Of a stretch of DNA of 64,000 nucleotides, positions 41,896 through 56,608 are shown piece by piece; the stretch's first letter is position 1, and every line of letters starts with the position of its first letter. The position numbers were made by a program, and so were the translations under genes. The stretch is from positions 2,396,501-2,460,500 of the forward strand of contig NZ_CP109007.1 in NCBI RefSeq assembly GCF_036226665.1. The letters are read 5' to 3'. The DNA is from Streptomyces sp. NBC_00691 (GTDB taxonomy: Bacteria > Actinomycetota > Actinomycetes > Streptomycetales > Streptomycetaceae). The notes under the pieces were generated by a model that worked only from the letters and a program-made list of their open reading frames with translations, was not told where the DNA came from and ran no database searches.

Positions 41896-44037
41896 GTGAG
41901 CACCAAGGATCCCGTTCCCTCGCCCGTGGGCCCCGTCGACGTCGAGCAGGCCGAGGCCGCGCTCGTCGAGCGCTATCCGCGTCTCGTCCGCATCGCCTAC
42001 CTCGTGCTGCCGCCGTCGCTCGGCCGCAACCGCCGGGTGCTGACCGCGCACGCGCTCGTCCAGCGTGCGCTGCCCCGCCGCCGGGTAGTGGGTCCGGCCG
42101 TGCCGGAGCCGCGGCTGTCGGAGGACGCGGTCGATCCCGGATACGCGTACGTACGGGGTGAGGTGCTGCGGCAGGCGCTGGTCGCGGGGCTGCCGTTGCG
42201 GCGCCTCGCGCTGCCGCGCCGGGCGCAGTTCCCGCCGTTGCTGCCGCACGTGTGGGGGCTGCGGCTCTTCCCCCGGGTGGGGGGCGCGGACGAACTCGCC
42301 CTGGACCAGCGGCTGTCCCGGCTCTCCGGGCCCGGCCGTGCGGCGTACGTCCTGCGGGGCCTGGAGCGCCAGGGCGACGCGGAGGTCCTGCGGGTGCTGA
42401 GGGCGGCGGGGGTGGAGGATCCGGCGTCGGCGCTGGCGGAGGCGGACGCGCTGGAGGACGGGCCGGAAACCGGGGCGGGGTGCTCGCCGGAGGGCACGTC
42501 CGGGGGCACGCCGGACGGGGCCCCCGCCGCTCCGGACCTCCCGTCGGCCGGGCGGCCGGGGGACGGCCGTACGGAGCGGGTCGCCGACGGCACCGACGGC
42601 GCACCCCGGACCGCGGCCGCCGGTGACGGTGCCCGCCCCGGCACCGCCTCCGGCGGTCGCGCTCCCTTCGCCCCCGGCGGCCGGCGCAGTGGCGTCTCCC
42701 TCCTCGAATCGGACGAGTTCGACCCCTGCGCGCTCCAGGCGCGCCCCACCGACCTGCTGCGGCGCCGGCAGCACGGGCGGGCCGGGGCCGTGGCCGTCGC
42801 CGCTTTGCTCGTCTGTGGGGCGCTGCTCGGGCTGCCGGGGGACGGGTGGGGCAGAAACGGTGCTGCCGCTCCCTCGTACGCCCGTAACCCCGCCGCCGAG
42901 GCCGCGCTCGACCCCGGGGCCCTCAAGCGGGTCGGGGCGGCCGTCTGGCCCGGCTCCACCCGGCAGGACTTCTCCGTGTGGCCCGCGCGCGGGGCGCTGA
43001 CCGGGGACCGCGCGCTGCTGCGGCGGGCGCTCGCCGTCTGGGCGCGGCCCGGCCCGTCGGTGCGGTCCTCCGCCACGCCCGGGACGCCCGTGGGCCCGCC
43101 CATGGGACCGCCCCAGCTGCTCTTCGCCGGGGTGGTCGACGGGGCGCGGGTGGTCCTACTCCACGACGGGCTGCGGGCCGTGCGGTACGCGGAGCCCGTC
43201 GCGGGCACGGCCGGTGCCGCGCTCGACTTCGCGCGGACCGACGGAGCCGACGCCGTCGGCTCGGCCGCGCTCGTCCTGTCCCGCGCGGCCGGCAACGTCC
43301 GTTATCTGACGGCGCCCTGGGTGAGGGAGACGTCGGTACGGGATCTCCTGACGCCCGGTGAGGAGGCGAGGCCGCTGGGGCGGGACGCCGGTGGGGTGAC
43401 CGAGCCGATGACGAGTCCCGCGCTCGCGACGGGCTGCACGCGCTGGAACACGCTCCAGGTGCGGGACGGTTCCGGACTCCGGATGCTCGCCGACCTCGGG
43501 GAGCTGGCGCCCGCCCGGCTCCTCTGGGGGCCGCCCGCCGCCCCCGCCGACGCCACGGGCCCGGAGGCGCGCCAGGCCTGGGCGCGGACCGCGTGCCAGC
43601 TGACGGCGGTACGGGCGCACGGCGTCCGGTCCGTGAACGCCTGGCGGTTCGCCCGCCAGCCCCTGCCCGAGGGAGCCGGGCGCGGCACCTGGCTGTGCAC
43701 CCGCGCGGAGACCTGGCGCGGCACGGGCAGCCGGGTCCTCGCCCAGTTCCTGGTGCCGTCGCCCGCCGTGCCCGCCGCGCTCGCGGCCCGTTCCGAAGGG
43801 TCGCCCGCCTGCGGTGTGCGGGACCCCCGGGTCCTGGCGGGGGTGCTCTGGCAGGCCCCGAGCGGTGGCTGGTACGTGCTGGCGGCCGGGAGTCCGGACG
43901 TCACCGCCCTGGAGACCTCCGGCGGGGTGAGGGGCCGGTCCGACGGACCGCTGCTGGCCGTGAAGGCGGCGGCGGGGGCCCGGGCCGACCTCGACGGCAC
44001 GCTGCAGGACGGGAGCCGGATGCGTGCCCTGAGGTGA
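41896..44037 (+). CDS. Large membrane-anchored protein with a sigma-factor-like N-terminal region
   Basis: A 713-aa protein from GTG 41896. The first ~180 residues look like a worn-down sigma-70 region 2 and 4: an early AALVERYPRLVRIAYLVL segment and RLSGPGRAAYVLRGLERQGD later. A Gly/Pro/Ala-rich low-complexity stretch follows (190-280), then one predicted membrane helix near 295-317 (AVAVAALLVCGALLGL). About 390 extracytoplasmic residues come after it, with no domain I recognise. The layout suggests an inside sensor or scaffold linked to an outside domain. A sigma-like activity is not shown; key promoter-binding residues may be lost. Confidence 0.7.
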   Translation: MSTKDPVPSPVGPVDVEQAEAALVERYPRLVRIAYLVLPPSLGRNRRVLTAHALVQRALPRRRVVGPAVPEPRLSEDAVDPGYAYVRGEVLRQALVAGLPLRRLALPRRAQFPPLLPHVWGLRLFPRVGGADELALDQRLSRLSGPGRAAYVLRGLERQGDAEVLRVLRAAGVEDPASALAEADALEDGPETGAGCSPEGTSGGTPDGAPAAPDLPSAGRPGDGRTERVADGTDGAPRTAAAGDGARPGTASGGRAPFAPGGRRSGVSLLESDEFDPCALQARPTDLLRRRQHGRAGAVAVAALLVCGALLGLPGDGWGRNGAAAPSYARNPAAEAALDPGALKRVGAAVWPGSTRQDFSVWPARGALTGDRALLRRALAVWARPGPSVRSSATPGTPVGPPMGPPQLLFAGVVDGARVVLLHDGLRAVRYAEPVAGTAGAALDFARTDGADAVGSAALVLSRAAGNVRYLTAPWVRETSVRDLLTPGEEARPLGRDAGGVTEPMTSPALATGCTRWNTLQVRDGSGLRMLADLGELAPARLLWGPPAAPADATGPEARQAWARTACQLTAVRAHGVRSVNAWRFARQPLPEGAGRGTWLCTRAETWRGTGSRVLAQFLVPSPAVPAALAARSEGSPACGVRDPRVLAGVLWQAPSGGWYVLAAGSPDVTALETSGGVRGRSDGPLLAVKAAAGARADLDGTLQDGSRMRALR

Positions 44038-44103
44038 GGCCGCCGGTCAGAAAGACGGTGCACCCCTCTGTTCCACCGCGCTACCCCTCAGTACATTGAC
44101 GCC

Positions 44104-44988
44104 ATGTCTAATACGCAGCCTGCACCGGTGGCGTCGGAGCACGTCGAGCTCAAGGCCCGCAAGGTCTCCTTCGACTGGGAGGAGACTCCGCTCCACTGGG
44201 TACCCGGCGATCCCTTCACCACGCACACCATCAACGTGCTGCACCTGCTGCTCCCGGCCGGCGAGCGCTGGTTCGTGCACGTCTACCAGCAGGCGCTGCC
44301 GTACATCACCGACGACCGGCTGCGCGCGGACGTCATCGGCTTCATCGGCCAGGAGGCCATCCACTCCCAGGCCCACGACGACGTCCTGCCCCACCTCCGC
44401 GAGCAGGGCCTCGACCCGACCCCGTACACCGCGCAGGTCGACTGGTTCTTCGAGAAGCTCCTCGGGGACCGGACCCTGCCGCCGGGCCGGCCGCGCCGCT
44501 GGTGGCTGATGGAGCGGGTCGCGATGATCGCCGCGATCGAGCACTACACCGCGTTCCTCGGCAACTGGGTGCTCAACGCCGACGCGCTCGACCGGGTCGG
44601 CGCCGACCCCACCATGCTCGACCTGCTGCGCTGGCACGGCGCGGAGGAGGTCGAGCACCGCTCGGTCGCCTTCGAGCTGTTCATGCACCTCGACGGCGGC
44701 TACCGGCGCCGCGCCCGCACCTGGGCGCTCGCCTTCTCCGCGCTCGTCTTCCTGTGGCAGCGGGGCGTCCGCTTCTTCATGGAGAACGACCCCACCCTCC
44801 TCGACGGCAAGGCCTCCATCGGCCAGTTCGTCCGCAAGGGCCGGCAGGGCGTGCTGCCCTCCACCCCCGACATGCTGCGCTCGATCCCCCGCTACCTCAG
44901 CCGCGCCTACCACCCCTCCCAGGAGGGCGACACCGCGCAGGCGATGGCCTACCTGGCCTCCTCCCCCGGCGCCAACGGAGGCCGCTGA
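44104..44988 (+). CDS. PF10118-type predicted metal-dependent hydrolase (di-iron-like)
   Basis: A 294-aa soluble protein. FIGQEAIHSQAHDD, VAMIAAIEHYTAF and WHGAEEVEHRSVAFELF supply paired Glu/His residues (ExxH patterns), as in ferritin-like di-iron proteins. It is the PF10118 family, annotated as metal-dependent hydrolase but more like a di-iron oxygenase. It ends in the TGATG overlapping the next gene, a ferredoxin-reductase-like protein, which suggests a two-part oxygenase. ATG 44104. Substrate unknown. Confidence 0.85.
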   Translation: MSNTQPAPVASEHVELKARKVSFDWEETPLHWVPGDPFTTHTINVLHLLLPAGERWFVHVYQQALPYITDDRLRADVIGFIGQEAIHSQAHDDVLPHLREQGLDPTPYTAQVDWFFEKLLGDRTLPPGRPRRWWLMERVAMIAAIEHYTAFLGNWVLNADALDRVGADPTMLDLLRWHGAEEVEHRSVAFELFMHLDGGYRRRARTWALAFSALVFLWQRGVRFFMENDPTLLDGKASIGQFVRKGRQGVLPSTPDMLRSIPRYLSRAYHPSQEGDTAQAMAYLASSPGANGGR

Positions 44989-46046
44989 TGCCCCGGTTCA
45001 CCACCGTCGCCCTCGTCGCCGGGGCCGCGCTGCTGGTCCGCCGCGCCGTCCGCGGCCGGATGACGACGGCCCCGCTGTGGCCGATGCCGGCCCTCGACGA
45101 GCCCGTCTCCGGATACGGCCGCGGCAGCACCGTCCCCCGCAAGGTCCTCGTCACCGCGCGCGCGACGCCGGCCGACGGGGTCGTCGAACTGCGCCTGGAG
45201 GGACGCGGACTGCCCGCCTGGCAGCCCGGCGCGCACGTCGACCTCGTCCTGCCCTCCGGGCTCGTCCGGCAGTACTCGCTCTGCGGCGACCCTGCCGACC
45301 CCACCGCGTACACCGTCGCGACCCGGCTGATCGAGAGCGGGCAGGGCGGCTCGCGCGAGGTCCACGAGCAGCTCCACGAGGGCGTGGAGATCGAGATCCG
45401 GGGCCCGCGCAACCGCTTCCCGCTCGTCGGCTCCCCCGCGTACGTCTTCGTCGCCGGCGGCATCGGCATCACGCCGGTCCTGCCGATGCTGCGCGCCGCC
45501 GAGGCGGCCGGGGCGGACTGGCGGCTCGTGTACTGCGGGCGCAGCCGCGCCACCATGCCGTACCTGGCGGAGATCGAGTCCCTCGGCCGGGCCGGCAAGC
45601 GGGTGACCGTCGTCGCGGAGGACGAGTCCGGCCACCCCGACCTGGGCTTCCTCGCCGGCGTACCGGCCGGGACCCCGGTCTACTGCTGCGGTCCCGACGG
45701 GCTCATGGAGGCCGTCGCGGCGGCGATGCCGGAGGGCCTGACCCCGCGCCTGGAGCGCTTCTCGGCCGTCGCGACGACCGGTGGCACGGCCTTCGAGGTC
45801 GAACTGCGCCGCTCCGGACGCACGGTGCGGGTGGCGGCGGACCAGTCGGTCCTCGCGGCGGTCCGCGAGGAGGTCCCCGGCCTCATGTACTCCTGCCGGC
45901 AGGGCTTCTGCGGAACCTGCCGGCAGGTCGTCCTGGAGGGCGATGTCGACCACCGGGACGATCTGCTCACCGAGGCCGAACGGGACGCCTCGATGCTGAT
46001 CTGCGTCTCGCGCTGCGCGGGAGAGCGGCTCGTCCTCGACCTCTGA
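44988..46046 (+). CDS. PDR/VanB-type oxidoreductase with plant-type ferredoxin domain
   Basis: A 352-aa electron-transfer protein. A short hydrophobic N-terminus (TTVALVAGAALLVRRAV) may anchor it to the membrane. Next come a flavin domain with RQYSLCGD, an NAD(P)H domain with VFVAGGIGITPVLPMLR, and a C-terminal 2Fe-2S domain with CRQGFCGTC and a later Cys. It is the usual reductase partner of oxygenases. The start overlaps the PF10118 stop by 1 bp, so the pair is coupled. It could also serve the CYP121-like P450, but there is no direct evidence. Confidence 0.9.
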   Translation: MPRFTTVALVAGAALLVRRAVRGRMTTAPLWPMPALDEPVSGYGRGSTVPRKVLVTARATPADGVVELRLEGRGLPAWQPGAHVDLVLPSGLVRQYSLCGDPADPTAYTVATRLIESGQGGSREVHEQLHEGVEIEIRGPRNRFPLVGSPAYVFVAGGIGITPVLPMLRAAEAAGADWRLVYCGRSRATMPYLAEIESLGRAGKRVTVVAEDESGHPDLGFLAGVPAGTPVYCCGPDGLMEAVAAAMPEGLTPRLERFSAVATTGGTAFEVELRRSGRTVRVAADQSVLAAVREEVPGLMYSCRQGFCGTCRQVVLEGDVDHRDDLLTEAERDASMLICVSRCAGERLVLDL

Positions 46047-46100
46047 GGTCCGTGTGGTGTCCTGTCGGTCACGCCGCGAGCCCGGCCTGATCGACAGGCC

Positions 46101-46622
46101 TTACGGCAGGACCAGCCAGTCGAGGGCGAGCGCGGCGAGGAGGCCTCCCACCAGGAGCCAGGTGCCCAGCCGGGTGCGGCCGTTGCGGGAGAGCTCGATC
46201 ACGATCCCGCAGAGGATCATCGCGAGTCCGTACACCCCGACGACCAGGACGGACGTCCGGCTCGCGAGGCGGATCACCAGGACGACGGCCATCGCGACGA
46301 GCAGCACGGAGGCGACGGCGACGCGGATGCGCCGCGCCTGCTTGGGCGTGAGGCCGTCGGCCGCTGGATCGTCGTCCTCGACGGCGGCGTCGTCCTCGTC
46401 GCGTTCGCCGTCGAGGGCGTCGTCGTCCCCGCGGCCGTCGGCGTCGTCGTCCGCCTCGTCGAGCTCTTCGTCCGCGGCGGCCTCGTCGGGAACCTTCGCC
46501 GCGGCCGTCCTCGGCCCCCCGGCGGAGGGCTTCTCGCGTACGGTGTCGGCCTCTTCGGCCTCGGGGGCCTCCGGGGCCTCGGTGGCCTTGACGGCCGGGG
46601 TGTCCTGGTCGGAAGCGCTCAT
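46101..46622 (-). CDS. Membrane protein with acidic N-terminal tail
   Basis: A 173-aa protein. The first ~90 residues are very rich in Asp, Glu and Ala and probably disordered in the cytoplasm. Three helices follow (VAVASVLLVAMAVVLVIR, VLVVGVYGLAMILCGIVIEL, LGTWLLVGGLLAALALDW). It resembles the DUF3099/small-membrane-protein type common in Streptomyces, but I do not assign a family. It is divergent from the TetR gene with 37 bp between. Confidence 0.78.
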   Translation of the reverse strand: MSASDQDTPAVKATEAPEAPEAEEADTVREKPSAGGPRTAAAKVPDEAAADEELDEADDDADGRGDDDALDGERDEDDAAVEDDDPAADGLTPKQARRIRVAVASVLLVAMAVVLVIRLASRTSVLVVGVYGLAMILCGIVIELSRNGRTRLGTWLLVGGLLAALALDWLVLP

Positions 46623-46659
46623 GGGGCAGGAGCGTATCGGACGACGTTAGGCTGTTCGT

Positions 46660-47394
46660 ATGACGACCGGGGTACGCCGCAGGATGGGCGTCGAGGAGCG
46701 CAAGCAGCAGCTGATCGGGGTGGCCCTCGAACTCTTCAGCCACCGCTCTCCCGACGAGGTGTCCATCGACGAGATCGCCGCTGCCGCGGGGATCTCGCGG
46801 CCGCTGGTCTACCACTACTTCCCCGGCAAGCAGAGCCTCTACGAGGCGGCGCTGCGGCGCGCGGCCGACGAGCTGGCGGCCCGGTTCGTGGAGCCTCCGC
46901 AGGGGCCGCTGGGGGCCCGGCTGTTGCGGGTGATGGGCCGGTTCTTCGACTTCGTCGACGACCACGGTCCGGGATTCGCGGCGCTGATGCGCGGCGGGCC
47001 CGCGGTGGGTTCCTCCACGACGAACGCGATGATCGACGAGGTGCGGCACGCCGCCTACGTGCAGATCCTCGCCCACCTCGAGGTCGAGAAGCCCTCGGCC
47101 AGAATCGAGTTGGTCGTGCGTTCCTGGGTGTCGCTCGCCGAGTCGACGGCGCTGATCTGGCTGGACGGCCGCCGGGTCCCGCGCGCCGAGCTGGAGTTGC
47201 AGCTCGTGCACGACTTCGGGGCTCTCGCCGCGGTGAGTGCCGCGTACGACGAGGACATGGCGGCGATCCTGGTCGGCATCCTCGCGGACGAGCCGGCCGA
47301 CGGCCCCTTCGGGGAGCTGGTGGCCCGGCTCGTCGCACTGGTGCCCGCGGTCACGCCCGAGGCGCCCTCCGTACCCGGTCAGCGACTGCGGTAG
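46660..47394 (+). CDS. TetR family transcriptional regulator
   Basis: A 244-aa regulator. The HTH at about 12-60 includes SIDEIAAAAGISRPLVYHYF. The C-terminal helical domain is typical of lipid- or drug-responsive TetR proteins. The neighbouring PF10118/reductase pair lies two genes upstream on the same strand, a common arrangement for a fatty-acid/alkane oxygenase regulator. Its 3' end overlaps the convergent CHMI gene by 16 bp. Confidence 0.9.
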   Translation: MTTGVRRRMGVEERKQQLIGVALELFSHRSPDEVSIDEIAAAAGISRPLVYHYFPGKQSLYEAALRRAADELAARFVEPPQGPLGARLLRVMGRFFDFVDDHGPGFAALMRGGPAVGSSTTNAMIDEVRHAAYVQILAHLEVEKPSARIELVVRSWVSLAESTALIWLDGRRVPRAELELQLVHDFGALAAVSAAYDEDMAAILVGILADEPADGPFGELVARLVALVPAVTPEAPSVPGQRLR

Positions 47395-47711
47395 GACGCC
47401 TCCAGGTCGCGGACCTCGACCGAGAGACGCACCCCGTCGGGCGCCTTCACGTACTCCGGCAGGAGGGCGAGGACGGCCTCCGCGAGGCGCCCCTTGAGCG
47501 CGTCCGTACGGCCCGTCAGCAGGGCGATCTCGACGTGGACGAGGACCTCCTCGGCGGCGCCGTCCCCGACGACCGTCTCGTCGACCTCGCGGAAGCGGGT
47601 CTTGCAGGCGCCGAGCGTCGTGTCGACCGTCTCGACGACGAGCGGGTGCAGGGCGCGCGCGAAGCCGCGCCGGTCGAGGGACGCGGAGTGTTCGACGGTG
47701 ATCTGCGGCAT
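47379..47711 (-). CDS. 5-carboxymethyl-2-hydroxymuconate isomerase family protein
   Basis: A 110-aa tautomerase-fold protein. The catalytic Pro is expected at residue 2 after Met removal (MPQITVEHSASL), and HV-EIALLTGRT in the middle and a final VEVRDLEASY fit the CHMI (HpaF-like) family. CHMI acts in homoprotocatechuate breakdown, but no other hpa gene is nearby, so the true substrate may differ. It is trimeric in known cases. Divergent from the GNAT gene. Confidence 0.85.
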   Translation of the reverse strand: MPQITVEHSASLDRRGFARALHPLVVETVDTTLGACKTRFREVDETVVGDGAAEEVLVHVEIALLTGRTDALKGRLAEAVLALLPEYVKAPDGVRLSVEVRDLEASYRSR

Positions 47712-47776
47712 GGGGTACTCCCGGCCAGAGGGATACGACTGTCGGATGGTGTGGCCACACCCTTACGGTGATCGCC

Positions 47777-48296
47777 ATGACGGCACAAGTGACCTTCCGG
47801 CAGGCGGACACCCGCGACGTGGACCTGCTGGCGGGAATGTACGACGGCGCGGCCCGCTGGATGCTGCGGAACGGGATCGACCAGTGGAAGCCCGGCGGGA
47901 AGAGCGCCGCCCACTTCCGTGCGCGCGTCGCCGCCGGTGAGGTGTGGCTGGCGTACCACGACGGCCTCGCCGTCGGCGCCTACGAACTGTGGTGGGAGGA
48001 CGAGCAGGCCTGGGGCCCGCAGCCGCCGGTCGCCGGGTACGTCCACCGGCTGATGACGGACCGGGGATCCGCGCCCGCCGGGACCGGCCGGGCGCTGCTC
48101 GCGCACGCGGAGGGCCGTGTCGCGGCGGGCGGGAGGCGGGTGGCCCGGCTGGACTGTCTGTCGGACAACCCGCGGCTCCGCACGTACTACGAGGCCGCGG
48201 GGTACCGTGCCGTCGGCGAGGAGCCGGGGAAGCTCGCCGCCGACGGCACGCGCTACGGGGTGACCCTGATGGAGCGGTCGCTCACCCCGGGGGCCG

Positions 48297-48310
<14 letters not shown>
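47777..48310 (+). CDS. GNAT family N-acetyltransferase
   Basis: A 177-aa acetyltransferase. The acetyl-CoA-binding loop is SAPAGTGRALLAHAEGRV, a G-x-G variant. SDNPRLRTYYEAAGYRAVGE is the conserved C-terminal motif. The first half resembles tRNA- or aminoglycoside-type GNATs with WMLRNGIDQW. ATG 47777 is preferred to GTG 47768. The 3' end overlaps the convergent amylopullulanase by 14 bp. Substrate unknown. Confidence 0.85.
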
Positions 48311-53597
<5,287 letters not shown>

Positions 53598-53681
53598 GGG
53601 GGTGCTCCCTGGAGGAGGGACGGGGTACGGGTACGGGTGGGAGGGCCGCCCCGGTGGGGCGGCCCTGGGGAGGAGACGAGG

Positions 53682-55409
53682 TCAGCTGCGGAAGGTGTCG
53701 TTCAGCGTGATCAGGCCGGAGGCGGGGACGGTCGCGGTGCGGTTGGCGCCGGACTCCCAGGTGACGTTTCCGGCGGCGTCCTTGCGGAGGTACTTGTACT
53801 CGAAGGCCGTTCCGGCGGGCAGGCCGACGGTCAGCTTCCAGACGGGGTACGTGGCCGGGTCGAGCTTGCGGGCGGCGGCCGGGGACCAGCCGCCGAGCTC
53901 GGCGCGGTTGCCGGTGACGTAGATGTCCTGGCCGACCACGGTGGTGGCGGTGGCGTTGAAGGACGCGCCCGGGGTGGCGGGCGGGGTCATCGGCGGCGGT
54001 GTCGTCGGTGGCGTGGTCGTGCCGGAGCCGCAGTTCATCGCGTTCGCGTGCAGGGCCAGGGCGGTGTTGGCGCCGAGGGTGGCCGTGAACTGGCCCGATC
54101 CGTTCACCGTCACGGGCGTGTTCGACTGAACGTCGCAGTAGGTGCCGGCGGGCAGCGAGGTCTGGAAGGTGCGGGTGAGCGCCGAGGTCTCGTGGTTGAT
54201 GGCCACGTACGCCTTGGTGCCGCGGCCGAACGCGATCGCGTTGCCGCCGTTGTCCCACCAGCCGGTGACGGCCTGTCCGCGCGCGGTGTTGCGGAAGGCG
54301 ACCATGGAGGAGATCTCGCGCCAGGCGTGCTGGCACTTCCAGCCGTCGGTGTAACAGGCGTTGACCTGGCCGCCGTTGGGCGGTCCGGCGTCCTTGTCGG
54401 TCCACTCGTAGCCGGAGTGGACGTCCGGGGAGCCGTAGGGCCAGGCGAGCGCGAAGACGGAGGCGAGGGTGTAGTTCGCGCCGTCCTTGTAGGAGAGGGT
54501 GTCGCCGCCGCGCTCGGTGTCGTGGTTGTCGACGAAGACGCCGGCCTGGCCGGAGGGCATGTAGCCCCAGGCCTCGCCGAAGTTCTTGAGGTAGGCGAGC
54601 TTCTCGTTCTGCAGGACGCGCTTGAGGTCGCGGGCGTAGCGGAACTCCTGGACGTCTCCGCTGCCGAGGTACTCGCTCGGGGAGACGGCCTCGCCGGCGC
54701 CGTGGATGGCCTCCTGCTTCCAGTACACGCCGGGGTTGGTGAGCCGCGACTTGATGTTGGCGAGGTCGGCGGCCGGCATGTGCTTGGCGGCGTCGATGCG
54801 GAAGCCGTCGACGCCGAGGGAGAGCAGGTCGTTGAGGTAGCCGGCTATCTTCCCGCGGACGTGGTCCTCGCCGGTGTCGAGGTCGGGGAGCTGGACGAGT
54901 TCGCAGTTCTGGACGTTGCCGCGGTCCTGGTAGTTGGAGATCGAGGAGCGGCAGTCGTCCATGTCGGAGCCGGAGTACAGGCCCGGGTAGTCGTACTTGG
55001 AGAACGGGGTCCCGCCCGTTCCCGTGCCGGAGCCGTTCGCCATGTGGTTGACGACGGAGTCGGCGACGACCTTGACGCCGGCCGCGTGGCAGGTGTCGAT
55101 CATGTTCTTGAAGGCGGTGCGGTCGCCGAGACGTCCGGCGATCTTGTAGCTGACGGGCTGGTACGAGGTCCACCACTGGCCGCCCTGGAGGTGTTCCTGG
55201 GGCGGGGAGACCTGGACGTATCCGTATCCGGCGGGGCCGAGGCGGTCGGTGCATTCCCGGGCTATCGAGGCGAAGTTCCACTCGAACATCACCGCGGTGA
55301 CGTCCTTCTCGCCGGGCGGGGCGGCCTGCGCCGGGGCGTTTCCCGTGACGGCCACAGCGGCGGCTCCCGCCACGAGGGCGAGTGCAGCGGCCACGGTTCT
55401 TCTGGCCAT
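53682..55409 (-). CDS. Secreted alpha-amylase with C-terminal CBM20
   Basis: A 575-aa enzyme splitting alpha-1,4 bonds of starch. The signal peptide ends in AQA-AP. The catalytic domain resembles animal-type (GH13_32) Streptomyces amylases: [18 protein letters not shown] (nucleophile), NFGEAWGY (acid) and [13 protein letters not shown] Thr/Pro linker ([17 protein letters not shown]) joins a CBM20 starch-binding domain with [18 protein letters not shown] 55409 has GGAGGA just before it. A good promoter lies at 55477-55505, with possible repressor palindromes on both sides. Confidence 0.95.
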   Translation of the reverse strand: MARRTVAAALALVAGAAAVAVTGNAPAQAAPPGEKDVTAVMFEWNFASIARECTDRLGPAGYGYVQVSPPQEHLQGGQWWTSYQPVSYKIAGRLGDRTAFKNMIDTCHAAGVKVVADSVVNHMANGSGTGTGGTPFSKYDYPGLYSGSDMDDCRSSISNYQDRGNVQNCELVQLPDLDTGEDHVRGKIAGYLNDLLSLGVDGFRIDAAKHMPAADLANIKSRLTNPGVYWKQEAIHGAGEAVSPSEYLGSGDVQEFRYARDLKRVLQNEKLAYLKNFGEAWGYMPSGQAGVFVDNHDTERGGDTLSYKDGANYTLASVFALAWPYGSPDVHSGYEWTDKDAGPPNGGQVNACYTDGWKCQHAWREISSMVAFRNTARGQAVTGWWDNGGNAIAFGRGTKAYVAINHETSALTRTFQTSLPAGTYCDVQSNTPVTVNGSGQFTATLGANTALALHANAMNCGSGTTTPPTTPPPMTPPATPGASFNATATTVVGQDIYVTGNRAELGGWSPAAARKLDPATYPVWKLTVGLPAGTAFEYKYLRKDAAGNVTWESGANRTATVPASGLITLNDTFRS

Positions 55410-55441
55410 GATTCCTCCTGCTGACTTCACTGTCGCAAGAA

Positions 55442-55505
55442 GCTGCCGAAAATTTCAGCAACTGTTTTCAGCCGTGACCGTACGAGTGCCCCGACGCCCG
55501 GTCAA
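55442..55505 (-). promoter_or_regulatory. Alpha-amylase promoter with a leader palindrome
   Basis: On the minus strand TTGACC (55500-55505) and TACGGT (55477-55482) are 17 bp apart, a good -35/-10 pair. Downstream, before the ATG, is the imperfect palindrome at 55442-55460 (GCTG-CC-GAAA-A-TTTC-A-GC on the plus strand). Such repeats occur in other Streptomyces amylase promoters controlled by MalR/Reg1. Confidence 0.7.
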
Positions 55506-55531
55506 CCCTCCGGACACCACAACGCAAGTTG

Positions 55532-56608
55532 TTACGCAAGGACTTGCGGCAGCCCGGCGCGGGCGGGCGGCTGCGCCGTGGAGCCGCGGACCACCAGCTC
55601 CGGCTGGAAGACGAACTCCGTGCGCTGGACGGGATTTCCCTCGATCTCCTCCAGGAGCGCGCCGACGGCCGCCGTCGCCATCGCCTGGACGGGCTGGCGC
55701 ACGGTGGACAGCGGAGGGCTGGTGAAGGCGATGAGCGGCGAGTCGTCGAAGCCGACGACGGAGACGTCCCCGGGCACGTCGAGGCCCCGGGCACGGACGG
55801 CACGGATCACGCCGAGCGCCATCAGGTCGGAGCCGCAGACGATGCCGGTGCAGCCCTCGCCGAGCAGGATGTCGGCGGCCGCGTGCCCGCCCTCGACTCC
55901 GAAGAGCGTGGGTCTGATGAACCGTTCCGCGTCGGCGCGCTCCACGCCGAGGAGCTCGTACAGCTCGGCGGTGAAGCCCTCGGCCTTGCGGCGCGAGGGC
56001 ACGTAGCGGGTGGGGCCGATGGCGAGACCGATGCGCTCGTGCCCCAGCTCCACCAGGTGCCGCACGGCCATCCGCGCCGCGGCCCGGTCGTCCGGGGAGA
56101 CGAAGTTGGCGTCGATGTGCTCGTTGTAGCCGTTGATGAGGACGTACGGCACGCCCCGGGCGGTCAGCCGGGCGTAGCGGGCCGGGTCGGCGGAGGCGTC
56201 CGCGTGCAGCCCGGAGAGGAAGACGATGCCGGCCACCCCGCGCTCCACGAGCTGCTCGACGAGCTCGTCCTCGGTGGCGCCGCCGGGCATCTGGGTGCAG
56301 AGCACCGGGGTGTAGCCGTGCCCGGCGAGGACCTGCTCGACGACCTGCGCGAACGCCGGGAAGATCGGGTTGGTCAGCTCGGGGACGACGAGCCCGACGA
56401 GCCCCGCGCTGCGGCGTTTCAGCCGCACGGGACGCTCGTACCCGAGCACGTCGAGCGCCGCGAGCACCTTGTGCCGGGTCGCGCCGGCCACCCCCGCCTT
56501 GCCGTTGAGGACCCGGCTGACGGTGGCCTCGCTGACCCCGGACTGGGCCGCGATGTCCGCGAGCCGCGGGGCGCCGTTCCCGGCGCCCCGCGGCAGGGGG
56601 ATCGTCAC
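55532..56608 (-). CDS. LacI family regulator, MalR paralogue
   Basis: A 358-aa repressor from GTG 56608. The HTH LADIAAQSGVSEATVSRVLNG is followed by VLAALDVLGYERPV and a periplasmic-binding-like domain (GLVGLVVPELTNPIFPAF, SVVGFDDSPLIAF). It is closely similar to MalR at 61872, with many identical runs. The start overlaps the aglA stop by 4 bp (GTGA), so it is made with the alpha-glucosidase. Position next to the amylase promoter suggests it represses amylase; its effector is probably a maltodextrin. Confidence 0.9.
   Translation of the reverse strand: MTIPLPRGAGNGAPRLADIAAQSGVSEATVSRVLNGKAGVAGATRHKVLAALDVLGYERPVRLKRRSAGLVGLVVPELTNPIFPAFAQVVEQVLAGHGYTPVLCTQMPGGATEDELVEQLVERGVAGIVFLSGLHADASADPARYARLTARGVPYVLINGYNEHIDANFVSPDDRAAARMAVRHLVELGHERIGLAIGPTRYVPSRRKAEGFTAELYELLGVERADAERFIRPTLFGVEGGHAAADILLGEGCTGIVCGSDLMALGVIRAVRARGLDVPGDVSVVGFDDSPLIAFTSPPLSTVRQPVQAMATAAVGALLEEIEGNPVQRTEFVFQPELVVRGSTAQPPARAGLPQVLA
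55535..55548. promoter_or_regulatory. LacI-type operator near the amylase promoter
   Basis: CGCAAG-GA-CTTGCG is a perfect palindrome 30 bp upstream of the amylase -35, inside the 3' end of the LacI gene. A direct ACGCAAG repeat (55522-55528 and 55534-55540) adjoins it. The same GCAAG-N2-CTTGC motif occurs at 61787-61798 near malR. Confidence 0.65.
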
